NCBI GenBank assembly: GCA_030015575.1
Contig: CM057337.1
Location: forward strand, 374,007,582 to 374,071,581
Reading direction: 5' to 3'
Length of the DNA stretch: 64,000 bases
Origin: Agapanthus africanus
Taxonomy: Eukaryota > Streptophyta > Magnoliopsida > Asparagales > Amaryllidaceae
Both the position numbers and the translations under genes were made by a program. Shown piece after piece: positions 20,808 to 34,270 of this stretch. The number at the start of each line of letters is the position of its first letter. The first letter of the stretch is position 1. The notes under the pieces were generated by a model. That model did no database searches, had not been told where the DNA came from, and was given only the letters and a program-made list of their open reading frames with translations.

Positions 20808-23700
20808 ATCTCCTACTTGCACTAGGGCCATTTGATAACAGTGGTTGTAGTATCTCATACTCAACCATCCCATAAAAGTCTCTCTCTGGGAAAAGGCCTT
20901 TGTGAGTGGATCCGTCGTGTTGTCCTCTGGGTCTACTCTCCTGACCTCGATCCCCTGGAGATCAACCATCTCCATGATCAGGTGATCCTTCCTTAGAATA
21001 TGTCTGGATCAATGATGGGACGGGCGTTCCTTGGAATAAGCCACAACTCCATTGTCACACAATGGAAGGAACGAAGTTCATCTCATGAACTAATATACAC
21101 CCAGAATGCCTCTTTGGCAGCATCTTTGGTAGCGATGTATCCAGTCTTTATCGTCTAGTATGCCACGGTATCTAGCTTAGAACTCTTCCAACATACCGTC
21201 CCTTTACTGAGGGTAAAGACAATACCTGTGACTGACATTCAGTCGACCTTATCACCTTGGAAGCTATCCATTGATTCTCCCAAGGATCGATTGATACCAT
21301 CTCACTACACCTAGTGAGAACCCTAACATCCACTTAGATCTATCTCATAGATCCAAAATCCAGGATTTAGGAGGTATCATCTTTATCTTATATGGAGAAT
21401 CATTGTGATAAGAGGAGATTGAGCGAGCGTAGCATAGGAAACTCCTTTCCTATCAAGAGTATGTCATCTACGTACAATACGAGGATGACCGCCTTACTCT
21501 CTACTACCCTTTTATATATACAAGGTTCATCTACCATTTTGATGAAGTCAAACACTTCGACTTCCACATCAAAATAGATGTTCCAACTCCGCGATGCCTG
21601 CTTCATCCCATAAAGCAACTTGCACACGCTTCCGCTGCTCCCACTGTCTACGAAGCCCTCTGGCTGTGTACTTATAGACGCTTTCTTCTAAATCACTATT
21701 TAGAACAGCAATCATGACACCCAACCGCCAGATATCATAGTCATGGTATGTTGCAATGGCAAGTAGGATCTGGATGGACTTAAGCATAGGCCCCAGAAAA
21801 GGTTTCATCATTAGCCACAACTGGTCTATGATGCAAACATTTAACAAGTCTAGCTTTGAAAGTCTCAACCTTTCCATGTACACCAAGTAATCTTCTCAAG
21901 ATATACTTGCTCCTAATGGGGATTTAACCCTTCAGATAAAGCAACCAAAGTCCATACTTTGTTGGTGTATATGGATTCCATCTCAGATCGCTTAGCATCC
22001 AGCCATTCTTACAGAGTCCCCACTCCTGATGGCCTGCTCGAAACTAGTTGGGTCATCATCTCATGATGCAATCCTCGCTCCCACTGTCATAGAGAAACCA
22101 AAGTATCTCTCAGGTGGGTGAGGACCCCTATCAAATCGGCGGAGAGGCTGAGGTTCATTGGGAGCAATTGAATCCTCTGGTTCTACCAAATCGTCAGTTG
22201 CAGTTTGTATAGCTGGAACTCCTTCCAGTTCTACCTCATGACCACAAATTTGTTTCCAAAATAAATTCCTTTTCCTAAAAAGGTGGCATGCCGAGAAACA
22301 AAACATCTTTTGTTCCTCGGTACAGTAGAAGATATTCATTTGCGAATGCTTGGGATATCCAACAAACTTCCACAGAACTAACATTGCCTCAAGTTTGTCC
22401 GGATTTTGCTTTTAGACATAGGCCGGACAACCCCAAATCTTAACTGACTTAAGAGATGGGCTCTTCCCTTACCATATCCCATATGGAGTGGCAGGCATCT
22501 GACTTGGTGGGAACGCCATTCAATAGGTATACAGCTTCTCAAGTGTATAACCCCCAAAAGGAAACAGGCTACTCAATAGTACTCATCATAGAGCGCACCA
22601 TATCTCATAGGGTGCTATTGCTCCACCCCGATACACCTACGTGCTGTGGTGTAATCGGAGGAGTAATGCTGAGAGAGAATCTCATTCTCCTTTAGAATAG
22701 TCCAAGAATTCTGTGCACAAGTATTCTCCTCCCTGATCTTATCAAAGGACATAATACTTATACATGTTTTGGTTCTTTACTTTTAACTTATATTCTTTGA
22801 ATATCTCAAAAGGTTCAGACTTGCGTTTCTACAAGAACATATGTCCGAATCTTGAGAGATCATCAGTGAATGTAGTGATGTACAAAGAACCAGACCAGGC
22901 ATGTGTAGACTGGGGACCTACATACATCATCATATATCAATCCCAAGAGTTCACTAACTCTTTCTATGTTTCCAATAAACGGAGCTATGGTCATTTTATC
23001 TTTGTGACATGACTGGCAAGTTTCACAAGATGTAAATTCAAACTGATTTAAATATGCATCTTAATGTAACTTAGCTAGTCGGGTCGCATTGATATGACCT
23101 AGTCTACAATGCCTCAAGAAGGATTCGTTCATTTCTGAACTCTTCCTCTTGTGTGTGTTTTTTATACATTAAGAACTGTAGTTTGATTTAGAACGTATAT
23201 GCTTTTAGATAACGTGCCTGAACCGATCAACTCTTGATATAGGAAATGTTCAAAACATTATCCAACAATACAAAATTATATCCTTCTTTACTAAATAAAG
23301 AGACCGATATGATGTTGTATATCAGGTTCGGTATCTAAGAACATTCGTTCAGAATCAATGTATTTGGTAATACAGGGTGATAACCGCCAACATCTTGGCT
23401 GCAACTATTGCATCGTTTCCAACCTTTGAAATTTCTATCACCCGTTCTCAGTTCTCTACCTTTCTGTAGCCCGTGTAATAGATTACATATGTGGGATCCT
23501 GATCCGGTATCTCATACCCAGGATATAGATGATACTGAAAAACAGTTCTTGGTAATGAACACACCCGAAGTAGATGCATCATCATGAACTTTCTTCGTTT
23601 GGGCGGCATGGGAATCCTGGTAATCCCCTATTCTCTATTCAGTCCTATAACTCTTATAAGAAAGAACGGAACCAACGTTCTCCAGCACAGTATAACATCC
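20808..23700 (-). pseudogene. Copia D pol relic
   Basis: Minus-strand remnants in order from right to left: a protease trace (about 23500-23690, next to the AGTGGGAG-like context), integrase traces (about 22400-23140), integrase C-terminal/RT start (22061-22384, with 'PPERYFGFS'), reverse transcriptase (21400-21886, with 'MKQASRSWN' and 'YVDDILLIG') and RNase H traces (20870-21260). It is broken in many places and is a fossil. Its decayed form parallels element A's, while B, C and E keep much better frames, so the two decayed copies probably share a defective ancestor. Confidence 0.85.
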
Positions 23701-26485
23701 GGGTTCGGTCAATACATCCATATTATTATCTTGATTAAGGCATGATTTGGTCGCTACCTGGAGAGAGAGAGAAGAAAACACTTTAGCGTATGCTCTTGCA
23801 AGATCAGATTGGTTATTATTTTATCTAATCAGGATGGTCCCCACTGTTTTTATCAAATCTTCCTTCAAACCCTAAAAGGAAAGACTAGCCGGGATTAATT
23901 ACACCCTACAACTTCGCCAATCTTTCAGCCAAGCCAGTGTCGGTACTTTGAGGGATGTTCCCCGTACTTTCGCACGGACCTAATTAAAGTAAACCTCATT
24001 TTCCCAGAGGCGTATCCCCGTTGACACCTTTCTAGACACCTACTTGATCGGCTAATTGTCCTATGTAAAACTCTCCCAGGAGTAACAATTACTCGCAGTA
24101 GGTATCGGGATCCAACTATCTCATAGAAGGTATGCAATCTCATTGCAAATTTCAACACTTGAAATTCCTGATAATATTTTGCCCCTAACATGCTATGACC
24201 TTGACGAAAGCCAACAAACCATAGCCCGCTATTCAAGTTCAACCCGTACATTTCTTGACTGAATTAAACCCATCCGCACTACCCTTGACAAAAGCCAACA
24301 AAGCCGTACGACTACCCTAATCCAATCGTATCATATGCAACAAATAAGCAGCATATAGCTACCGCACAGTACACCTTGACGAAAGCCAACAAATGCAGCA
24401 CGAATACTATATACAACTTATCTGAAATGACGGAGGGCTACGACAGGTTTTTCTGAAAACCTACTGCGTAATGAACTTGATATCGTTGTAGAATCGACTG
24501 AATTTTGGAATGGAGTGATTTTGAGGCTTTCATTTGTTTTGCTAAAGAGGTCACTCCCAGTGAAGGGATCTCGACTCTTTCCTTATGGAATAAGGTGCAG
24601 AATATATCATATATATCGCTATGCAAAGCAAAAACTCCAAAAGCAATCAAAAGACAAACCGAGGGTTGTAGCATCTGCCAGTTTTTCTAAAGAGGTCACT
24701 CCCGGTGAAGGGATCTCGGCTCTTCCATCATCGAATAAGGTGCAGGATATATCATATATATCACTATGCAAAGCAAAAACTGTAGCTACCCTTTTTGAAA
24801 AATTTGATTCTACAACATCTTTTAGGGTTCTTTTCTTTCATTAATCATATTAATGAAGTCCCATCATTTAAGTCACCTAAACATCACAGATAATACGATG
24901 TACACTTATTCCATCCGCATTCGCCTCGATGTCCCCTCGTGCATCGTTAGGTTAGGTAACTAACGGCAGAGCGGGGTAGGGCTAGCGCGAGTGTAAAACA
25001 TAAGTATCGTCTATATAATATATCATATATACTATATACAGTATCCATCTCAACATACCAAATGATCACATCACAGATATCGCAGCAGAAGAATCATATG
25101 AAATAATGGATATACTAGGAGGTCCGTGTTTTATTTTGAGCCTCTATAAAACACGGATTCCACGGTCGCGATGAATAGCCAAACCCACACACCTAGACCC
25201 CTACGAGAGCGGCAAGCAACCCTTCCAATTCTAGAGTTAGGAGACCCGGACTCGACTCCTCGAGTTGGTCTCCCACTGGACCCTAGAACCCGGTTACTTG
25301 TGCTCCCCTCCTTGGGTCTACCTAATGCGGAAAAGTAAATAATATACAATGGTGACATCATCCTCATCCCGGAAGTGCCCCAATAAAAGAATATTACATA
25401 CAATGAATTTTACATGAATGAAAATAAAAAACCTTCATCTCACATAAAACCCCCGGCTATTCAGAACGCGACGATCCAATATAACATATCCAGCAACACA
25501 TAACATCACATGTCATCAACGTAAGTAAATATGCGCATCCCAATTGTCGTTGACATATAGCAACGAAACCGGAGATATCACATATTACACTTACGGTCGC
25601 ATAAAAGAAAGTGTAAAACTACAACATTTGGAATCCACATTCTCTTAAGACATCATAAATACGAAATATCTCATACTTCGCATTTCATGCCTAACTATAT
25701 GAATTCCATATTGAATCACATTCCAGATAAATAGACAGTATTAAACTTTCCGATCGAATAATCAAATACCCAAGATTTCCTTAATAGCTCAACACTTGAG
25801 CGAAGTTTAAAAATTCCAAAATATGTCACAGTACCAATGGTCCAGCCGTAGAAGGGTCAAGCCAACGCCTCACATGTGGCAACGCCGTACTGCCCCAAAC
25901 CCTAAGGTTTAGAGGCGGTTCAGACGGTCACATAATCGAGTTAAGGTTTGTGTTCTTCTAGAGGGTCCATCGCGTTACTTGCACGTTTTTCCGAAAGATT
26001 TAAACTCAAGAAAAATTCAACACTTGAAAGTTTTTCGTGTTGGGAAAAAATGAGTTAATGATATCCGTTCGAACATTTTAACAGTTCTAAATTATCCGGA
26101 AAAAAGAACGAAATTAAACATTCTGGTCGAATCAAGGAATTCAAAATAATCCCCAGAACACTCAACACTGAGTCAGATTAAAAATACCCAGAAGAATGTA
26201 CAAGTACCTACGGATATTACTGCACAAAACACTAACCCTAATTCTACTGTTCCGCCGCGGAACCGCGCCCGCAAGCAAGGTATTGCCGCGGTTCCGCAGC
26301 TCTTTAGTGGAATTAGGATGTCGTTTTTTACAGTAACTTTTAGAATTCCCTGCTGATTTTTTTGAGTATTTTTAATGCAGAAAAAAACACATTTTAAAAA
26401 AATTTCCAGAGTGGGGGTCATTATCGATGTTTCCGGGTTCGATAGGAGTTTAACTTCGTATACACGTCGTATAATGCTCTAGCTA
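23701..26485 (-). other. Copia D leader (inverted), no gag recognised
   Basis: Minus-strand homologue of the A leader. It includes the pyrimidine tract next to pol (inverted, about 23758-23780), the GAAA-loop hairpin (23963-23976, stem kept by a G-T pair), three shared-loop hairpins (24190-24412), two ~90 nt modules (about 24540-24780) and the GC-rich inverted repeat (about 26249-26304). No gag-like frame is seen. The part 25081-26485 is duplicated at 41720-43123. Confidence 0.75.
24190..24412 (-). other. Three shared-loop stem-loops in the leader of D
   Basis: In the sense strand the loop is TTTGTTGGCTTTCGTCAAGG, with one base different in the middle copy. Loops lie at 24199-24218, 24283-24302 and 24374-24393. 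The sense stem at 24192-24225 is GCTATGG/TCATAGC, where A has CTTATGA/TCATAAG: paired bases differ together. Confidence 0.75.
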
Positions 26486-26498
26486 GGCTCTGATACCA
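26486..26498 (-). other. Primer binding site of copia D (inverted)
   Basis: GGCTCTGATACCA on the plus strand is the inverse of TGGTATCAGAGCC, directly inside D's 5' LTR (which starts at 26500). Confidence 0.92.
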
Positions 26499-26499
26499 C

Positions 26500-26712
26500 T
26501 TTAGGGTTCCTAGGCACTCTAACAAAGTTCTACAAGGCATCAACCATGCCCGGATAAAATTTTAGCCGTGTCGAACAACCCTAAACAAGATCTTTGCTAG
26601 ATTATTAGGGTTTCACATGCAAGTAAACATCTTTACTATCGAAGTGAAGAAGAAAATACAACCTTTGTAGATCAGTCCTTCACTTCATAAGCTCCTTGTA
26701 GTAGTCCCTTCG
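26500..26712 (-). repeat. Copia D 5' LTR, part next to the primer site
   Basis: This matches 8318-8530 of the D 3' LTR. It stops at 26712 where gypsy G was inserted and resumes at 46690. The target duplication CTTCG is at 26708-26712 and 46685-46689. Confidence 0.92.
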
Positions 26713-28365
26713 TGTAGCGCCTTGAAAAGTCGTTTTGGTGTTTTCCCGAAAATCGGTGAAAATTTGGTATTTTTCCGTAAATCGTCTTTTTGTTATTTTG
26801 CAGTTTAGGACTAATTATACCTAATTTGGATAGGTAATTGCTAGTTTTTAGTAGCTAATGAGTTAGTTATAAAATTCTGGTCGTTTAAAAAAATTTCCCT
26901 ATTTTTCAATTTTTAATATTATTTTAAGCTGTTAAAAATACATTAAATTAGCGATAAATACAAATTTCATTGGGCTAATTTTAATCTTTAAAATCCTGTT
27001 AACTAAAATCTAGTTTGTAATATAATTTTTTTGTATTTTATTTTAAGTTCTATTTAGTTATAATCGAAGGAAACTAAAATTTTAATTATTTGAACTAAAA
27101 CTTGCAAATATGGTATTGTGGGGGGTCTTTTTGCATAGAATCTTTTTGTATTCACTCACACTCACCCTCACTCCCCTTGGCCGGCCCCACCACTGCTGGA
27201 ATCAGCTACCATCCCCCTCTTTTTGACTTTAAATCATGTGAATGAATTGTTTTGAGTAGGAATTAAATATAGTAAATGGGTGGGGGTATTATGGTATTTT
27301 TGGGGGGGCTTTGACTTAGACTTTTTGCACCATCCCCTCACATCCCCCATCCCTCTCCCTCTCAGCCGAAATTTCTACAGCAACAGCCCAAAAAAAAATT
27401 CCCCAATTCTCATTCCCTTTTGCTTCATTTTTATCTCAAAAATCCATCAAAATCCAAAATTTCTTTCACAAATTCAAAGCAAACCCTTATTCCACCTCCT
27501 CTCAAACCTAAATTGGTTCAAATCTTCGAGAAAGGAGGTGTCTTGAGTGGCTAGATCAACCAAGGGTTTGGGCTTGTGAGGTATAATTTCTAATCTATGG
27601 TTAATTGGTAGTTGTATTATGCTAAATTTGAACTTTGAAATGTTAAATTAGTGTTAATTTCTAATCTAGTTTTTTTTAAGATAGTAGTTATTTTTAAACT
27701 AGTTTTTTAGAAACCATTAATATGTTAATTAAGTTATTTTTCTATCTAGTGTTTTTACAAACCAAATCTAAGAGGTTAACTTGCTTATTGGGCTTCAAAT
27801 TAGTGTTAATTTAGGGTTTCATCTATAGTTTGGGTTGGATTTTGTTAGTTATGAAAAATCAAGAAAGGTTTTGTTATGGAAAAAAGGGGATTTGAAGCAT
27901 TACATGTGGGTTATGTGAGGGTTGTAGATTGCTTGTAGTGTGGTTCGTTGTTCAAGCTTGATAGTAGTCTTTTGTCGCAAAGCGACGGTGTTTGCACCGA
28001 TTTTGGAATGCAAATGCTTACTAGTTTTTTTTATAAAATTATGTGATGAATTATTTGTGATATCTTGATGATTGTATTGGCATATCCTACGACTTTTAGG
28101 GTGTGTGAATACGGATTTTTGGTTTTATCGGGTTTTAGCTTTGCCGGGCGCCCCAAAACGACGATTATAGTTAGTTTTTTGTGATTTTCGCGTGTGTTCC
28201 GCACACCTTGTGCGCGTTGTGCCTAACTCGTGAACGTTGATATTTTCGTTTGGGATTGCGTCGTTTCATGATATGTAACCTTATGTTTTGTATTGGTGCA
28301 AATTCCAGGTTCGGTCGCGGAGACTTCGGACGCGGCACGAAAAGGGTAAGCGGTGATTGGACATA
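26713..28365 (+). repeat. Gypsy G 5' LTR, first part
   Basis: Starts TGTAGCGCCTTGAAAAG and matches 43351-44999. It includes two tandem hairpins, GTCGC/GCGAC (27974-27986) and GGTG/CACC (27987-27998), also present at about 44611-44636. The frame at 27280-27546 recurs in each LTR copy and lies in what should be promoter or untranslated leader, so it is not called a gene. Confidence 0.9.
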
Positions 28366-30244
28366 TGTCACGACCCGAAAGAGCACGTGACTGGCCCTTG
28401 AACTATATGAAGTCTATAGGACCCCATCTGATCTAAGTAAGCCTAAAGCCCGTAAATCTCAAACCATTTAAAGAGTAAATAAGGAAAACTGGTTTAAGAA
28501 GTAAAGAAATCATGTTTCGAAAATCAAAGTTTTTAAATAACTAAACCGAATATGCATTTTTAAAATGTGTAACCTTTCCTGAAAATTTCGGCAGAGTTTC
28601 CTTTGTTTAAACTGGCCCCAAACGGGGTACAACAAGAATAACATATATGAAATGATAAAAGGCATCCCCAAGCGGGAGCTAGCTCTTCATCAATCGACGA
28701 TCACAACCACGCAAGCAATAATAATATACAACGCCAAAGGGCGAGGATCAAAACCCAAAAAGAATCTAAAAACAGCCAGAAAACCGTAATACTACAAGCG
28801 CGACTCTAAGGTTGAAATAATACAACACTGTTTTCTAAGTCTGAAACAATATACAAGTTTTGGTTGATGGAATTTCTAGATACAATGAATAATACAGGAA
28901 CAATGGCGGTTCTGATACAAAAGAACCCACCTACTAACGCAAGTCACCCATATGGAAGCAGTGTGCCAGAAATGCCGCTATGGAATCTGTACGGCAAAAA
29001 CCTGCAAGGACTGTGGCACAACGGGGGTGAGTTTCCAACTCGTGAATAGAAAAATATCTACAAGTAGAGATCGAATGTATGACCCATCCTAGGTCAATAC
29101 GATCATATAAATAAACCTCAATATGAATAAGTCTGAAGCATGCTAAACTGGCAATGTAATCTCTATACATGAGTGTAGTGCCAAGTGCTCGTGCCAGTGC
29201 CTCAGGTAATAGCATATCATAAATGTGAGGTATAATCAATGTAATCAAATCTGCATGTACGTGGGTCCCGTCCACTCGTCACCCAATGACAATAACCATC
29301 ATGCATGTAAATATCATCAGCATATGCATGGAAATATAAGGATATAAACTACATGTGTCCCTCGCGACACGTCAAAATCATGGAACCGGAGTGCCCAGCA
29401 TCGACACTCGAAAATATCATGAAAACTGTGCCCAGCATCGGCACGTAAATCCTCATATATATATCGGGCTCCGTCAGTCCGGACCAGCCCATGGGCTCCG
29501 TCTGCGGAATCGGCCCTTGGCCCCAGCAGTACGCCCATATCCGTCTATCGACTCTGGTCGGTACCCTCCGGATAACCGCCAGGTCCAACCAATCACCGGT
29601 AGGTACTCGCCTGCCTCCAGGCTCAATCGGCAAAATCCTTCGATCATCTTGCCGAGGGGAACCATACCGGGTCCACCATGTACCCGCAATCGGCTCGTCC
29701 GCTCCTCGAATCGGGTTTCACATGTCGCTCTCAGCACCGAGAAAACACATGGTGGACGCACTGAAATATCATATCAAGGGTAACCGGGTTTTTAAAGCAA
29801 TGACATATTCTCTTTTGAAATACCCACGGTTCCCAAATCCAGAAACATCATTGAAATAGCAACTTTCAATACGTATAATCAGAAAGCATGATGTATATGA
29901 CATGTAAAAGAAATGTAAGCATATCAGTCTATCATGCAAGAATCATATACCGAATGCAACAGTACTACAGTGTAGTGACATGGCAATTATCGATGATGAA
30001 GTGTGTGAGCCGGAAACAAGTGTACGTGGAACGTACGCATCATCGATAATGGTGCTGGTGTCCTAGCAGCATGACTGTAATATATATCGATAAACACAAG
30101 CAATGCAATTTAAATAGCATGAGTATGCGGAATCGAATAATCAACGCAACAGTAAAGAATCTATCTCAATAAATATATCATGCAGTCTTGCCTTTTGAAA
30201 TAAGACGAATCAGGGTTTTTGGTAAAATAAGGGCTACTGTGTTT

Positions 30245-32336
30245 TGTTGGATATATGTATGCCCTAGAGGCCATTATATGATAGTGGATGTATCTATACA
30301 TGTATATATATATTCAGTATGCATTCTTGCTCGACATGATAGTATGCTATCTGGTTCTTCTTTATCTGACATGTTGATTTGATCATGCTTTTATTCATTC
30401 ATACATGCTGATAAAGCCCTCAGGATATCGGCTTGACTACTCTGATTATGATGGAGATCATACTAGTGGGACATCTGTAGTCTATAAGCATATCCTGGAA
30501 AGTCCCTAGTCGTAGGTATATCGAGACGGGGCATTGATATACCAGAGTAGACTAGCGTATATGATACTAGACCCATACGATGGGCGATGAATGTTCCCAC
30601 ATTCATCGATGTTTGACATCAAGATCATATACGGGTGCTCAGTGGTGACTGGGTACACTGGACGGACTCACCGAGAACTCCTATATGGAATTATATCTAT
30701 CGTCGGATAGCAGTTCTCAGGTGACACTGGTACAGGTTAGTCTGTAGACCCGAGATCGTCATAGAGTCTTGTGTGTTCTCCCACTGTACTTTGATTGCCA
30801 CCCTACCACGGCTCTACTGAGTCGTGCAAACAGGTGGCCGTTGGGTACAGTCCCGAGACATACGAAGGCGATGAGCGATAGGAGGGGTTTCGTCTCTCCC
30901 GGTATTGGGAGTTGATGATGTGCTGTGCCCGACTGGTTATATCAGTAAGTCCCTGGCCAGGGCTGCTGAGATTTGCTGATAAGTGTTATCAGTAGTTTCT
31001 CGATCTGTTATAGACCATTCACCGGCACGACTTATTGAGTTATTGGGGTCGACCTGACCATCCCTAGGCTCGATATGCAGCATATCTGACGAAGAGACCG
31101 GACTGTACGGTAGTGTTTCCGGTTGGCTCGACGGGAGTTGTAGCAGGTTCGCTTGTTTTCTTCTGATCGCTCAATACCCAGGTGGCCGTTACGTTTAGCT
31201 GACCGCTTGCGGCTTGAGGGTGCTTGATATGATCATCACCCACTGCCGGCGTATTGACGAGTCTTAGAGTCCCACAAAGGAGTTACCTAGTCCAGGCGAA
31301 ACGTTGTGGTGCGCGTATGCGATATGCGCATGGACCCGATTAAAATGCGCGTATAGGATACCGTATATTGATCGGGCGGCTTGCTTTTGGTGGGGTCATA
31401 TGTGATATGGCCAGATTGATAAATCAAGTGTTGATTAATCATTTAACCATTAGTTTTCTCACTTAAAACCTTTTCTTGTATATGATGGATGTATGCATGC
31501 ATGTATGTTTTTCTTTCTTTCTAGTTTCATGCACATATGGATGTCCATACATACATACATACATACATCATCTATCATGGTTGATTACACATTGAAAATG
31601 ATGGCAATATAAGACTCACACCATGGATAAATATATGGATTATTATTTGATTTTATGTTTAAAACAAAATGGAAAAGGAAAGGATAATTCTTGACTAGTT
31701 TCTACATCCTTCTTTAACCTAACCATCCTCACCTACCCTTAACCATGGATTAAACTTTCCTTCTATGTTTTAAACTCTAATTAAATAATAACTCAAACAT
31801 TTAACCATGGTTTGACATGAGAATAAATAAATATATATAGATATATTTTCATTTCTTTTCAAGGGTTAATCTTTTCTCTTCCTGAAAAAGAAAAGCCATC
31901 ATCTTCTTCCTCCTTCTTCTTTTGCTCTCTAGTGTTTTATAGTGAGCAAAATACACATCAAGAAAGGTTTTTGAAGTGAGAATTAGAACCACAACATCAT
32001 TCTACACAAGTTTAGCCCACTTGTTTAGAGTGTTCTCTTCATTTCTCCTCTTGAAAAGTGAAGTTGCAAGTTTGGACTAGGAGCTTCGGGTGGATCGTCG
32101 TGGACGCTAGAAAACTTCAAGAGAACTTTCCTCCAACACTCAAGAGGCCATAGAGTCTAGCGAAGGGAGCTACAAAGGTTGTAGTCTCGAAACCCTAGTC
32201 TTTGTTGCATTTATTGTTTAGAAACCCTAATTTTCTAGGATCGATCCTATGTATGCTTGCTTTGCACCATAAAAACTTGAACTTTGTGACATGTGATGCT
32301 TGCAAACTCTTCATAGGGTGCTAGGTAAACCTAACA
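30245..32336 (+). mobile_element. Solo copia LTR S (Angela type), 2.09 kb
   Basis: Opens TGTTGGATATATGTATGCCC, closes AGGTAAACCTAACA, and is flanked by a perfect five-base duplication TGTTT (30240-30244 and 32337-32341). No internal region is present, as expected after recombination between the two LTRs of a former element. It contains CCCTGGCCAGGG (about 30953) and the hairpin CTGATAA-GTG-TTATCAG (30976-30992), whose arms differ from A's CTGGTAA/TTACCAG by a compensating pair. By position it is the most deeply nested insertion in the window. Confidence 0.95.
31546..31569 (+). repeat. Short (CATA)n simple repeat inside LTR S
   Basis: About six CATA units in a row, in a region also rich in ATGCATGCATG-type words (31485-31507). 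Probably slippage within the LTR; no function is evident. Confidence 0.8.
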
Positions 32337-33360
32337 TGTTTTAAGAAAAGATGTGTCGTTTGAAAATATCCGTAGAATCCTTTTTGCCTATCTTTAAAAT
32401 ATCCCCGATTCGTTAGTTTTGAAATAGGTATGCTCGGGTCTAGCCTAACGCCTACTATGCGAACTACGGACCCAACAGTCAAGTCAATCGGGAGGGGTAT
32501 GAAAACCACCTAAATCTAAGTCAATATCACATTATCTCATCACATAACAGGTATCACTACCATCATATCACATCTCCAATACGAACTCTGTCATGTCACC
32601 AAATCTCACGGCCTCAATCGAATCTCATCGACTCATCTCAATCCCACATATCATCCTCAAATCTCGTATATGAACACATAGTCCCATACCCATGTGTAGA
32701 TATACGCACCATCATATGCGCACAGATAAATGAAAGAATGTATGCAAGTATGTGTGTAAGTGTGTATGTGTGAGTGCACCCACTACTCTAGGGTTTCGCA
32801 CTACTAAACCAATACATCCTTATCATCAATAATTCCATTATTACCATCAATATTCCTAACAACACATAATAAATATAGGTGTGTATAAGTATTCGTATAC
32901 ATCACCACGGACTGCGGGGGTGCTATACGCCATCCACCCGACTTCTCCCCGTAGATATAAATCTACTCACCTTGGTTCTCATGTGCCGATGCCGATGTTG
33001 CCATCTTCATCTTCTTTGCCTCAACATCACGTAGGGTACCTACAAGTATATCACAACTCTAAAGCACATGAAAATCACATCGGAAACCAAAATAGCACAC
33101 GCTACTCGCATAGGTAAAAACCTATCATCTCGCATGTAAACACGTTCAATATCCACTTGTCGTTGACGTCCAAACGCCACCCGACAGAAATGAATCACCA
33201 AATACCAAAATCCATGCTAAAACAAGTCGTAAATCATACGCCGACACAAGAAAATCAACCCAGATTTTACCATAACTGGAATCAGTCAAAACTAGACATA
33301 CCCAGGGTTAAGTTTATAAGGAAAAAGGCTACAGAACAAAAACGAAGGGTTTCTAACCTG

Positions 33361-33385
33361 CTCTGGCCGCAATTTGCGGCCAGAG
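33361..33385 (-). repeat. Perfect GC-rich inverted repeat in LTR H
   Basis: Arms CTCTGGCCGCAA and TTGCGGCCAGAG (12 bp, perfect) surround a single T. It resembles in kind, not in exact sequence, the GC palindromes of the copia leaders and of LTR I. In H's orientation it lies about 900 bases after the LTR start. Confidence 0.8.
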
Positions 33386-34270
33386 GGATTAAATCTGCGG
33401 CCCAAACAAAGAATTAGGAGTTAGGGCTTTGTGTGGTGGTTCCATGGTGCCTGCACATCTCACTGTCAACTCAGTTTTATTTTTGGGGTCTCGGGGTGAT
33501 AGCGGATTCTTAAATACGATCACAGATTCACAGTTTTCCCCAATATCGATTCCGTAAATCCGTATTCTGATTTCATGTTCAGGTTTGGGTCCAAATTAGT
33601 ATCACACAAGGGGTTCTAAGGTCACAACAAGCCTCAATTTCACTTTGATTTCAGGTCTAACCCTAAACCCTAACTTGAATTCTCCAAAGTCCACAAAACG
33701 ACACAATATCGATATGAAACTAGAATTGATGCACAAGGAAATTGAAATACTACTTGAGGGTGCAGAAATTACCTCCTTTGGCAACTCAAGAAAATTCTTG
33801 AGTTGCTCAAAAGTCCTCAAGATCCACTCTTCCTTAGTCCAAAGCGTTCCTCTCGAGCTCGTGCACCTTTTTAGTGAAAAGAAGATGGGGTTTTGGAGTT
33901 GATTTGAGTGTGATGGAGATGATTTTAGTGAGGAGGAAGAGCAAGGGGGCAGCAGCAGCAGTAACTGCAACTGAAGAAGAGGGAGGGAGAAATGAGTTGA
34001 AGAATGATGGAGGAATGGTTCAAGTCAACACACCTCACCTACTCTTTCTCTCTCTCACCATGCTTCATAATATATTCCCTTTTCCTTTTTCTTTTCTTTT
34101 CTTTAACCCTAATTCCTTCTCACCCCAATAGTGAACCCAAATGAACAACCATGGCAAGAAAAATGTAACACAAGTGTAGAAAAAGATATGTGCATGTTTT
34201 GCACAAAAATGCCAAAAATCCGATTAGCGATTTTTAATCGCAATTAACACTAAATTAGTGTCAATCAAAT

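Larger units (their letters stand above)
28366..34270 (-). repeat. Solo gypsy LTR H, minus strand, nested in G's 5' LTR
   Basis: Begins TGTCACGACCCGAAAG, the inverse of the Tekay-type LTR end CGGGTCGTGACA. Further blocks invert those of G's LTR: GGGAGCTAGCTCTTCA (about 28674), the CACAACGGGGGTGAGTT segment (about 29017) and the GGGTCCACCATGTACCC segment (about 29669). No primer site, gag or pol is present, so it is read as a solo LTR of about 3.8 kb once S (30245-32336) is set aside. It is a diverged relative of G's LTR. The right border is uncertain by about ten bases and no clear target duplication was found. Short frames such as 29355-29783 and 33602-33970 are not credible genes. Confidence 0.8.

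Noticed and set aside
20808-26499. Initial reading of this region as an independent inverted copia without LTRs
   Set aside because: The polypurine tract at 20808 and primer site at 26486 join LTR segments that pair up across the A and G insertions, so it is D's internal region.
27280-27546. ORF recurring at 41419-41667 and 43918-44190
   Set aside because: It is LTR sequence of gypsy G, in the promoter/leader part. Recurrence is due to the three LTR copies.
29355-29783. Overlapping ORFs of 94-142 codons on both strands of H
   Set aside because: They arise from a GC-richer part of a gypsy LTR where stops are rarer. All three frames on both strands are open together, which argues against any being real.
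33602-33970. Minus-strand ORF of 122 codons in LTR H, with a serine/leucine-rich start
   Set aside because: No homologous frame is kept in G's LTR, codon use shows simple-sequence bias (CAG/CTG runs), and no domain is visible.
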